This document shows, piece by piece, positions 1 through 6,101 of a DNA stretch of 6,101 nucleotides. The first letter of the stretch is position 1; every line of letters starts with the position of its first letter. The stretch is from Victivallales bacterium. GTDB lineage: Bacteria > Verrucomicrobiota > Lentisphaeria > Victivallales > SZUA-371. The stretch lies in assembly GCA_028691155.1 (NCBI GenBank), contig JAQUZV010000139.1, positions 1-6,101 of the forward strand, read 5' to 3'. The notes below the pieces were generated by a model. It did no database searches and was not told the DNA's origin. It saw only the letters and a list, made by a program, of their open reading frames with translations. The translations under genes and the position numbers were made by a program.

Positions 1-704
1 AGCGGCGACGCCGATATTTCCACGGCATGCCCCGCCAGTTTCAAGACCACCGGACCGCCGGACGACGCGCCGTCCGGAGAAAAACGAAACACGATCGCGG
101 GACCTTCGGACGGATCGATCACCGCCTCCTCACTCTCGCTGTCGGCCTTCCGGACCGTTGCCGCGGTAATATCGATATCGTCGTCGCGGGTTTTGACCCT
201 GCTGTCATCCAGCGCTTCCGGAACAATCAAAGTGATTGATTCCGGCAGGATGATCTCCGGATTTTTCAATTCCGCCGCCGGGGTACGGCTGCCGCCGTCG
301 CCCGAAGTCGCCGCTCCCTGCCCGCTGCGGGCCTTATCCGGATCGACAATACCGGCAAACGTCCGGGCCAGTTCGGAATAAACCGCCGTCCCGTTCCCGG
401 CCGGATCGACATATTGAATAACATACAGTTTCCGGTTCGCGGCATCGGCGGCAACCCGAATCTCGCGGCCGCTGCCGGAAGCATACAGACTGCACCGCCG
501 GAGAAACGAAGCGACCTCCGCCCCCTGTTTGTCCAACGAGGCAAAAGCGGGAATTTTACCGATGCGGCCAATCACGATCCCGGAAATCAGGATGATAATG
601 ACCATCACGATCACCAATTCGGTGAGGGTGAACAGATGCCGCCGGCAACGCCTCCCGCCGGAATTCCGGCAACATGATCGCATCACTGACATAAAATTAT
701 CCAT
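1..704 (-). CDS. gspH: Minor pseudopilin GspH of the type II secretion system (3' end outside window)
   Basis: Reading from ATG 704-702, the frame stays open for 234 codons to the left edge, so the C-terminus is missing. The N-terminus is a type IV prepilin signal: an Arg/Cys-rich leader (residues 1-24), then FTLTELVIVM from F25 with the key Glu at +5 (E29), and a hydrophobic helix to about residue 46. Residue -1 is Leu24, where prepilin peptidase sites nearly always have Gly. Residues 206-217 (FRFSPDGASSGG) match the F-x-PDG-x-SGG C-terminal signature of the GspH/FimT family. That, plus its place directly after gspG, supports GspH, a minor subunit near the pseudopilus tip. An acidic stretch at about 165-201 appears inserted before this signature. 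The start is uncertain: M1 has only a weak GGGGA nine bases upstream, and M5 (692) or M8 (683) would give a shorter leader. FimT is the main alternative name, less likely in this context. Confidence 0.85.
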   Translation of the reverse strand, partial: MDNFMSVMRSCCRNSGGRRCRRHLFTLTELVIVMVIIILISGIVIGRIGKIPAFASLDKQGAEVASFLRRCSLYASGSGREIRVAADAANRKLYVIQYVDPAGNGTAVYSELARTFAGIVDPDKARSGQGAATSGDGGSRTPAAELKNPEIILPESITLIVPEALDDSRVKTRDDDIDITAATVRKADSESEEAVIDPSEGPAIVFRFSPDGASSGGPVVLKLAGHAVEISASP

Positions 705-717
705 GGCCGGCGGTCCC

Positions 718-730
718 CGGAATCGTTCCG
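718..730 (-). other. Small inverted repeat just after the gspG stop
   Basis: Directly after the gspG TAA (733-731), the minus strand reads CGGAA-CGA-TTCCG, a five-base-pair stem with a three-base loop, inside the 26-base gspG-gspH gap. A GGGG run follows instead of a T tract, so it is not an intrinsic terminator. It could mildly affect the 3' side of gspG or translation of gspH, but a stem this short may be chance in GC-rich DNA. Confidence 0.2.
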
Positions 731-1174
731 TTACTGGGCATCCTCATTGTTCTTGATGTCGGCACTGTCGCCTTCGCCGCCGGCCTGACCGTCGGCGCCG
801 TAGCTGATGAGGTCGAATTCCCCGTTTTCTCCCGGACAGGTATAGATGTAGTCGTTGCCCCAGGGATCTTTCGGCATCTTTTTGCCGCGCAGATACGGTC
901 CCTGCCATTTGCCGTCGTTGTTGACGTTGCTGATCAGGCACTGGAGGCCGTCGCTGTCGTCCGGCAGCTTACCGGTATCGAGCCGGAAGTCGAAGATCGC
1001 CTGCTCCAGAATTTTGAGCTGGGCTTTGGCCGCGCTGATCCGGGCCTTTTTGACATAGTTGTAATAGACCGGGGTGGCGATCGAGGCCAGCAGCGTCAGG
1101 ATCACAATGACAACCACCATTTCAATCAGGGTGAATGTTCGAATTACGGCTTTGCCGTCATGGCGCCTTTTCAT
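731..1174 (-). CDS. gspG: Major pseudopilin GspG of the type II secretion system
   Basis: This 147-residue protein is the main building block of the periplasmic pseudopilus that drives secretion. A 13-residue basic leader precedes the prepilin signature FTLIEMVVVI, where F14 is +1 and E18 is Glu+5. The hydrophobic helix runs to about residue 34 and is followed by the family's amphipathic helix (YYNYVKKARISAAKAQLKIL). The middle has the GspG pattern GPYL..K.MPKDPWGNDYIY (92-111). The C-terminal SYGADGQAGGEGDSADI (124-140) matches the conserved calcium-binding loop of GspG, which separates it from type IV pilins. Length is typical. The -1 residue is Thr13 instead of the usual Gly. The start is fixed by a strong ribosome binding site seven bases upstream. 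A 70-base gap from gspF, the largest in the cluster, holds a possible promoter. A two-cysteine pair is absent; only C79 and C113 occur in the whole protein. Confidence 0.95.
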   Translation of the reverse strand: MKRRHDGKAVIRTFTLIEMVVVIVILTLLASIATPVYYNYVKKARISAAKAQLKILEQAIFDFRLDTGKLPDDSDGLQCLISNVNNDGKWQGPYLRGKKMPKDPWGNDYIYTCPGENGEFDLISYGADGQAGGEGDSADIKNNEDAQ

Positions 1175-1181
1175 AATGTCG

Positions 1182-1189
1182 CTCCTTTT
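1182..1189 (-). promoter_or_regulatory. Strong ribosome binding site of gspG
   Basis: On the minus strand AAAAGGAG lies seven bases before ATG 1174-1172. It is the best Shine-Dalgarno match in the window and fixes the gspG start. It sits in an AT-rich leader, which should keep it accessible. This suits the high expression expected for the major pseudopilin. Confidence 0.8.
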
Positions 1190-1208
1190 AAATTGGCGAT
1201 TCCGTTTA

Positions 1209-1237
1209 ATGAGACTAAAAATTACCGCTTATGACAA
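1209..1237 (-). promoter_or_regulatory. Possible internal sigma70-type promoter before gspG
   Basis: The 70-base gspF-gspG gap is clearly more AT-rich than the genes around it. On the minus strand it contains TTGTCA (1237-1232, five of six matches to TTGACA), a 17-base spacer and TCTCAT (1214-1209, four of six matches to TATAAT). The gap is the widest in the cluster and precedes the gene whose product is needed in largest amount, so an internal promoter is plausible. The -10 match is weak, and AT-rich DNA yields such matches by chance. Confidence 0.25.
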
Positions 1238-1244
1238 TATACGT

Positions 1245-2444
1245 CTAAATGTTATTCATTTCCATTATCGGCAGGAAGATTGCCAAAACGACCACAAAAA
1301 TAATCATGGCCATGGTCAGAATCATGGCCGGTTCGAAAAAGGCCAACAGCCTTTTGATGCGGATCCGCAAGGCGTTTTCCATTTCCTCCGCCACGTGATC
1401 GAGCATCTCGCCCTGATTGCCGGATTCCTCACCGATCATCAGCATCTGGAGGGCCAGCTTGGGCACGTATGGCGTCCGGGACAGCGCGACCGACAACTTC
1501 CGGCCGCCTTTGAGATCGGCAGTCACCCGGTCGAAACTTGCCGCGATGACACCGTTGCCGATAACCCGGGTGGCAATCCGGATGGTCTTGAGCAAATGAA
1601 CGTGGTTGCCGATAAGAATGGCCAGCGTCCGGATAAAGCGGCTCATTTCGGTATCCCGAATCAGTTGTCCGAACAACGGCAGTTTGAGAACCATCCGGTC
1701 CCACCAGTCCCGCACCGGTCCATTCTGTTTGCGCTTCGACCAGAAGACGATCACGCCGCCGATGAGCAACGGCCACAACCACCACAACCAGATAAAAGCA
1801 TTACTGATGTTAAGCAGTATTTTGGTCAGCAACGGCAGTTCGCGCCCCATATCCGCAAAGATTTTGGCGAAATGCGGAATGAAAAAAGTAAAGACCAGCA
1901 GGATGACCCCGGCGGTGACCGTCATGATGATCAACGGATAAATACTGCTGGTGATGATAAATTCCTTCAATTCTTTGCTTGCGGTCAGGAACTTATGCAG
2001 TTCCCCCATCACCGCGGCCAGATTGCCGGTCTCTTCTCCGGTCTGCACCAGATTGGCGTAAAGTCGCGGAAACCGCGGTCCGTTGTCACGAATCAGCTCG
2101 GAAAAACGTTTCCCTTCATGCAATCCACAACGCAAAGAATTGACGACCGGGGCGGACGGCGTCCCTTCCATCCCGTTGGCGATGATCCCGAGGGCGCGTT
2201 CCAGCGGGATATGGGCTTTGAGCAGCGGCACCAGCCGGTCGGTAAATTCGTAAACATTGAACCGGTCTCTTTTGAATACGGACAATTTGCTCCCCGCATC
2301 GCCGGAAACCACGCCGTATGAGGCAATCGGAGTCAGCTTGCGATGCCGCAGCCGGGTCAGGACGTCGGAGCCGGAATCACCCTCGATGACCAGAACCGAA
2401 ACCTTGCCGTTGCTGTCGGCCGCTTTGAATTTGTATAAAGGCAT
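1245..2444 (-). CDS. gspF: Inner-membrane platform protein GspF of the type II secretion system
   Basis: At 399 residues this is the normal length for GspF, the polytopic inner-membrane protein that couples the GspE ATPase to pseudopilus assembly. It begins MPLYKFKAAD, a typical family start. Two repeated cytoplasmic T2SSF domains can be seen: the first at about 65-187, with FTDRLVPLLKAHIPLERAL and TGEETGNL, and the second at about 268-391, with IRTLAILIGN and IGEESGNQGEML. The paired GEE-x-GN motifs mark the duplicated domains. Three hydrophobic segments are predicted at about 165-190, 211-235 and 370-391, the family topology. The start is supported by AGGAG six bases upstream. It lies 17 bases after gspE, consistent with one transcript. 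The homologous PilC of type IV pili is the alternative, but the neighbours with a GspG calcium loop and GspH favour T2SS. Confidence 0.95.
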   Translation of the reverse strand: MPLYKFKAADSNGKVSVLVIEGDSGSDVLTRLRHRKLTPIASYGVVSGDAGSKLSVFKRDRFNVYEFTDRLVPLLKAHIPLERALGIIANGMEGTPSAPVVNSLRCGLHEGKRFSELIRDNGPRFPRLYANLVQTGEETGNLAAVMGELHKFLTASKELKEFIITSSIYPLIIMTVTAGVILLVFTFFIPHFAKIFADMGRELPLLTKILLNISNAFIWLWWLWPLLIGGVIVFWSKRKQNGPVRDWWDRMVLKLPLFGQLIRDTEMSRFIRTLAILIGNHVHLLKTIRIATRVIGNGVIAASFDRVTADLKGGRKLSVALSRTPYVPKLALQMLMIGEESGNQGEMLDHVAEEMENALRIRIKRLLAFFEPAMILTMAMIIFVVVLAIFLPIMEMNNI

Positions 2445-2450
2445 CGTATT

Positions 2451-2455
2451 CTCCT
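2451..2455 (-). promoter_or_regulatory. Ribosome binding site of gspF
   Basis: On the minus strand AGGAG lies six bases before ATG 2444-2442, within the 17-base gspE-gspF gap. Its spacing is ideal and it confirms the chosen gspF start. Confidence 0.75.
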
Positions 2456-2461
2456 GTCCGG

Positions 2462-4072
2462 CTACAACTCGCTGGCCGCCCGGGTCACTTCGAATTCCGT
2501 GGTAATACCGGCGGCGACCTTCGCCATGCCGTCGTCCTGCAACGGAACCATGCCGTTGGCCACCGCCAGCTTGGCGATTTCACTGCTGGAGGCATTGCGG
2601 GAAATCGCCCGGCGGATCTCTTCATTGACGATCAGAAGTTCATAAATACCGGTCCGGCCTTTGAATCCGGTGCCGGAACAGGCCCGGCAGCGATTGCCGG
2701 TAAAATTGTAATTGATTCCGGAACCGCCGCACTCCTTGCAGATCACCCGGACCAGCCGCTGCGACATCACCCCGTACAACGCCGAGGACACCAGAAATCC
2801 TTCCACCCCCATATCCAGCAGACGGCTGACCGCCCCCGACGCGTCGTTGGTATGCAACGTGCTGAGCACGAGATGCCCGGTCAACGCCGCATTGATGGCA
2901 ATATCCGCCGTTTCGCGGTCACGGATTTCACCGACCAGAATGATATCGGGGTCCTGACGGACGATCGAACGCAGACCGTTGGCAAAAGTCAACCCGATCT
3001 GGGCATTGACCTGGACCTGGGACAGACCGGGAAACTGGTATTCGACCGGGTCTTCGACGGTGATGATCTTCTTTTTCCCGTCTTTGAGCTGGTTGATGAC
3101 ACTGTAAAGCGTGGTGGTCTTGCCGCTGCCGGTAGGGCCGACCACCAGAATAATGCCGTGGGGAATCCCGATAAGACGCTCGAATTTCTTCAATAACGTT
3201 TCATTCATCCCGATATTTTTCAGGTCGAAGACCACCGCGTCCTTGCGCAGAATACGCAAAACAATACTTTCGCCGTTCATCACCGGAATCGTACTGATAC
3301 GGATATCGATCTCACGGGCGCCGATCTTGATGCTGGTACGCCCGTCCTGCGGCAGCCGGCTCTCCGCGATATTGAGTCCGCTGATCAGTTTGACCCGCGA
3401 CGCCACCGCCGGGAACTGGTTGTAGGGAACGCTCAGGTATTCCTGCAGAACCCCGTCGATACGGAAGCGGATCACCATTTTCGACTCTTCCGGTTCGATA
3501 TGGATGTCGCTGGCGTTCAGTTCAATGGCCCGGGCAAACATTTCGTTGACCAACCGCACGATCATGGTCTCGTCGGCCATGGCCCGCAACGCCTCTTCGT
3601 CCGCACTGTCGATCAGCGCCGCTTCGTTTTCGTTCTCGGAATGATAAACGGAAGTCACGGCGCGCTCGATGAAACTGCGCCGGGCAAATTTGAAGTTCAC
3701 CTCGATATCGTGAAAACGCTTGAAGAAGTATTCATGCTGTTCGAGATGATAGGGATCGCTGACCAGCAATCCGAAAAAATCCGGACTCGACTCGTAAGCG
3801 AAACAGCAATACTCCGCCAGATAGTCCGGACTGATGGAATGCAAGGCCGTATCCAGGGAAAACGACTCTTCTTCGACTTCGTCCAGAAAAGGCAGCCGCA
3901 GCGCTTTGGCATAAATTTCCAACAGCTCGGTTTCGGTAATGATCCCGTCTTTGCAGATGGCATGGTCGATTTCCGCCGGATCGTCGCTCGCCTCAACCGC
4001 GTCATAGTAGCCCGGACGCAGCGGTTCGAGATATTTACCGATAAGTTTTCGGAGCTGAGCTGAATTATTCAT
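2462..4072 (-). CDS. gspE: Assembly ATPase GspE of the type II secretion system
   Basis: This 536-residue cytoplasmic hexameric ATPase powers pseudopilus assembly. An N-terminal T2SSE_N/MshEN-like region spans about 30-145 (ITETELLEIYAKALRLPFLD). It is followed by the N2 domain (ASDIHIEP at 187-194, IRFRIDGVLQE at 201-211, SRLPQDGRTS at 238-247) and the RecA-like motor. Motor motifs are Walker A GPTGSGKT (312-319), Asp box TVEDPVEYQ (338-346), Walker B region DPDIILVGEIRD (374-385) and His box GHLVLSTLHTND (399-410). A four-cysteine zinc site follows, C445-x2-C448 and C462-x2-C465, then GFKGRTGIYELL (469-480). All catalytic motifs look intact. The 13-residue spacing between the cysteine pairs is shorter than the roughly 29 known from well-studied GspE proteins. 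The start overlaps the end of gspD by eight bases (ATGAATAA), suggesting translational coupling; a weak GGAAGAG lies five bases upstream. PilB is the main alternative, but the neighbours indicate GspE. Confidence 0.95.
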   Translation of the reverse strand: MNNSAQLRKLIGKYLEPLRPGYYDAVEASDDPAEIDHAICKDGIITETELLEIYAKALRLPFLDEVEEESFSLDTALHSISPDYLAEYCCFAYESSPDFFGLLVSDPYHLEQHEYFFKRFHDIEVNFKFARRSFIERAVTSVYHSENENEAALIDSADEEALRAMADETMIVRLVNEMFARAIELNASDIHIEPEESKMVIRFRIDGVLQEYLSVPYNQFPAVASRVKLISGLNIAESRLPQDGRTSIKIGAREIDIRISTIPVMNGESIVLRILRKDAVVFDLKNIGMNETLLKKFERLIGIPHGIILVVGPTGSGKTTTLYSVINQLKDGKKKIITVEDPVEYQFPGLSQVQVNAQIGLTFANGLRSIVRQDPDIILVGEIRDRETADIAINAALTGHLVLSTLHTNDASGAVSRLLDMGVEGFLVSSALYGVMSQRLVRVICKECGGSGINYNFTGNRCRACSGTGFKGRTGIYELLIVNEEIRRAISRNASSSEIAKLAVANGMVPLQDDGMAKVAAGITTEFEVTRAASEL

Positions 4073-6101
4073 TGCCGCTCTTCCCGCCGGCGACGCGCCG
4101 CTTCTTCTTGTAGGCCATATATTCTTCCGCCGTCATCGTCTGCCGGCTCTGGAAATCGCGAATCAGCTCGACCGACTGCTTATAACGGGAAACCAGATCT
4201 TCCAATTGACTCTTTTCGGTCACAATAGTGGCGGTAATCAGCAACAGCAGCTCGGTGCGGACCTTGGCGGTGGAAGTATTGCCGAACAGATTTTTCAAAA
4301 TCGGCACATTGCTGACAAAGGGGACGGTACTGATTTTTTCCGTGGTCGATTCTTTGATCAGGCCGCCGATAATCAGGGTCCGGCCGGACCGCATCGTCAT
4401 CGCCGTTTCCAGGGTACGTTCCCGAATTTCGGGCGAATCGATGGTGGAGGACTCGTTGATGATGGCCTCGGAAATTACCTGTTTCATATTGAAGGTGATC
4501 AGGCCGCCGCGGGTTACCTGCGGGGTCACCGTCAGAATCGTACCGGTATCCTTGTAGTCGATCGAACGCAGCAACGTGGTGCTCTCGCCGGAACTGGATT
4601 GCGTATCCGTCGTTTCCGAAGTGACGACCGGGACCTGGGAACCGACGCTGATTTTGGCCTGGGCATGGCTGTTGACCAGAATCTGGGGACTGGATACCAG
4701 CCGGACATTGGTTTTTTCCGCCAGAGCCCGGACATAACCGTATTTTTCATCCGGATTGTTCGGGTTGAAGATGGTGAACCGGCCACCGGTCTGGGGGTAT
4801 TTGTCATTATTGTCGGCCGGCACCAGCGGCAGATAGTTGGTGCCGCTTTCGGTTCCGGTATTGTCGCCGCCGGTTTTGTAGTTGAATTCCACGCCGAATT
4901 CCAGATCGTCGTTCAGGGTGACTTCGATAATCATTACCTGCAGCAGCACCTGGGACGGGGCGTTGTCAAGGCGACGCAACAACGCCTTGATCATGGCATA
5001 AGTCCGCGGCGTGGTCCGGATCAGCAGTTGATTGGAAACCGCATCGGCAAAAAGTTTTACCGACACATCGAAAATACTGATCGGGGAAGTGGATTTGTAT
5101 TTCTTGGCCTCTTCCGTCTGCCGCTGCTGCGCCTTGGCATTGGCATTTTTCAGCTGCTGCTCGCCGGTATCCGCCACTTTAACCGGTTCTTCCGTGTTCT
5201 GAGCCGTAATGGTCGTCCCTTCAACCGGGAAAATTACCGCCAGGGCCTTGGCCAGATCGGCGGCATTGCCGTTGATCACATCATAGACGAAAACCATTTC
5301 CTGATCGTTCGATTCCCGGCAGTCCAGCGTGTTCGCCCAATTTCGGACTTCTTCGAGCGGCGCCGCCGTCGCCGCGGAAGCAACCAGAATCTGAAGCCGG
5401 TCAATGGCGGCAAGATTGATGGAGCCGGCCTCTTTCTTGCTCATATCCGTCGTCACCGAAAATCCCAACACCGGAAGAACTTCCGACAACTCCTGGGCGA
5501 TTCTGGACGCCGGCACATTTTTGCAGTAGATGACCGCATGAGCCCAGTTGGCATAACTGCTGCAGTCGATAAGCTTCAAAAGCTCCTGAATCTTGGTGAT
5601 ATTGGCCGGCACATCCACCACCAGAATCGCATTGATTTTGGCTTGTTCAATCGCCGTGCTGCCCTCGGAAAGGAACGGTTTCAACTGCGTCAGAACGTCG
5701 GCCGCCGCCACGTGCTTGAGCAGGAACTGGACAATTTCCACGTTGTTCGACGGCTTACCGACATGAATGGCCCGCCGCTCCTGCGGCAATTTGGCAAACG
5801 GCATGATTCGAATGAGATCGCCGGAAGGCGAACAATACGCCCCCACCATCAACAGCATCTGCTCGAAAACCTGCCACAATTCCTTCTTGCTCATTTTCGA
5901 TTTGAGCTGCATGGTCACCGTCCCGCGCACCGCCGGGTCGATGATATAATTGAAACCGAGCGCCTTGGCGAAAGCTGGCACCACATCGGCAATGCTGGTA
6001 TCGTTGAACATGACCGCAATTTCACTTTCCCCGTTCTGGTCCTTTTCCAGAAATTTGTGGTAAAATGGCGTTACCTCACGCTCAACGTCGATCCGTCCCT
6101 T
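4065..6101 (-). CDS. gspD: Outer-membrane secretin GspD of the type II secretion system (5' end outside window)
   Basis: The frame is open from the right edge to TAA 4067-4065, giving 678 residues without the true N-terminus. Numbered from the edge codon, the domains are N0 (about 25-105, including NDTSIADVVPAFAKALGF and IIDPAVRGTVTM), N1 (about 117-181), N2 (about 185-262), N3 (about 267-381) and the secretin barrel (about 382-630). Barrel landmarks are RLVSSPQILV (467-476), the gate motif GSQVPVVT (487-494), DTGTILTVTPQV (518-529), IIGGLI (577-582), VPFVSNVPILKNLFG (593-607) and TELLLLITATIV (616-627). N3 contains a Gln/Ala/Lys-rich loop of about 40 residues. A basic tail of about 50 residues ends in YKKKRRVAGGKSGNE, where some secretins carry a pilotin-binding S-domain; I see no clear match. 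The ATG at 6011 falls in the first strand of N0 and is preceded by 30 in-frame sense codons, so the real start and signal peptide lie beyond the window. GspD forms the multimeric export channel. Confidence 0.95.
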   Translation of the reverse strand, partial: KGRIDVEREVTPFYHKFLEKDQNGESEIAVMFNDTSIADVVPAFAKALGFNYIIDPAVRGTVTMQLKSKMSKKELWQVFEQMLLMVGAYCSPSGDLIRIMPFAKLPQERRAIHVGKPSNNVEIVQFLLKHVAAADVLTQLKPFLSEGSTAIEQAKINAILVVDVPANITKIQELLKLIDCSSYANWAHAVIYCKNVPASRIAQELSEVLPVLGFSVTTDMSKKEAGSINLAAIDRLQILVASAATAAPLEEVRNWANTLDCRESNDQEMVFVYDVINGNAADLAKALAVIFPVEGTTITAQNTEEPVKVADTGEQQLKNANAKAQQRQTEEAKKYKSTSPISIFDVSVKLFADAVSNQLLIRTTPRTYAMIKALLRRLDNAPSQVLLQVMIIEVTLNDDLEFGVEFNYKTGGDNTGTESGTNYLPLVPADNNDKYPQTGGRFTIFNPNNPDEKYGYVRALAEKTNVRLVSSPQILVNSHAQAKISVGSQVPVVTSETTDTQSSSGESTTLLRSIDYKDTGTILTVTPQVTRGGLITFNMKQVISEAIINESSTIDSPEIRERTLETAMTMRSGRTLIIGGLIKESTTEKISTVPFVSNVPILKNLFGNTSTAKVRTELLLLITATIVTEKSQLEDLVSRYKQSVELIRDFQSRQTMTAEEYMAYKKKRRVAGGKSGNE

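Noticed and set aside
266..571. A 101-codon minus-strand frame inside gspH
   Set aside because: It is in a different frame from the pseudopilin and is an Arg/Pro-rich out-of-frame translation. The gspH frame explains the same bases with both an N-terminal and a C-terminal family signature.
718..730. The inverted repeat after gspG as a transcription terminator
   Set aside because: The stem has only five base pairs, there is no T tract after it, and gspH follows within 26 bases in the same direction.
1074..2321. A 415-codon open frame on the plus strand opposite gspF
   Set aside because: It is antisense to most of gspF and part of gspG. Its product is rich in His, Gln, Asp and Arg with no recognisable domain, as expected from the complement of a GC-rich gene. 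gspF has full family features on the other strand.
3500..4063. A 187-codon open frame on the plus strand opposite the 5' part of gspE
   Set aside because: It is a mirror of the gspE coding pattern with no family motifs and no convincing ribosome binding site; the opposite strand encodes the conserved GspE N-terminal region.
1245..4072. The gspE-gspF pair as a type IV pilus (pilB-pilC) module
   Set aside because: These families are homologous, but the neighbouring GspG with its calcium loop, the GspH signature and the multi-domain GspD secretin in D-E-F-G-H order indicate type II secretion.
1..6101. A new or hybrid system, mobile element, CRISPR array or defence island
   Set aside because: All five genes match T2SS families in the classical order. 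No transposase, integrase, direct-repeat array or abrupt composition change was seen apart from the short AT-rich gspF-gspG gap.

Overview
The window carries five consecutive genes, all on the minus strand, encoding the core of a type II secretion system (T2SS). In transcription order, from the right edge leftwards, they are gspD (outer-membrane secretin, 5' end beyond the window), gspE (assembly ATPase), gspF (inner-membrane platform protein), gspG (major pseudopilin) and gspH (minor pseudopilin, 3' end beyond the window). The order D-E-F-G-H is the classical T2SS order. The genes are tightly packed: gspD and gspE overlap by 8 bases, gspE-gspF are 17 bases apart, gspF-gspG 70 bases and gspG-gspH 26 bases. 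No tRNA, rRNA, CRISPR array, insertion sequence, intrinsic terminator or stretch over 300 bases without a gene was found.

The parts fit one machine. GspE hydrolyses ATP in the cytoplasm and acts through GspF. This drives assembly of a short periplasmic pseudopilus made mainly of GspG, with GspH near the tip, and pushes folded periplasmic proteins out through the GspD channel. gspC, gspI/J/K, gspL/M and the prepilin peptidase gspO are not in the window. They may lie just outside it or elsewhere.

The organism is a Gram-negative-type (diderm) bacterium with moderately high G+C. Both pseudopilins have the FTLxE prepilin signature but lack the near-invariant glycine before the cleavage site: threonine replaces it in GspG and leucine in GspH. 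From memory, FTLIE-type signatures without that glycine are common in Lentisphaerota (Victivallis/Lentisphaera relatives), so that phylum or a close PVC relative is my best guess. This is inference, not a database result.

Two gene calls need care. The first in-window ATG of gspD (6011) lies inside the N0 domain and is not the real start. gspH is an uninterrupted open frame reaching the left edge without a stop, so an ORF finder that requires a stop would miss it. I see no undescribed system here. The points of interest are variations within a recognisable T2SS: the altered prepilin cleavage site, a compact DnaJ-like zinc motif in GspE, and an acidic insert in GspH.
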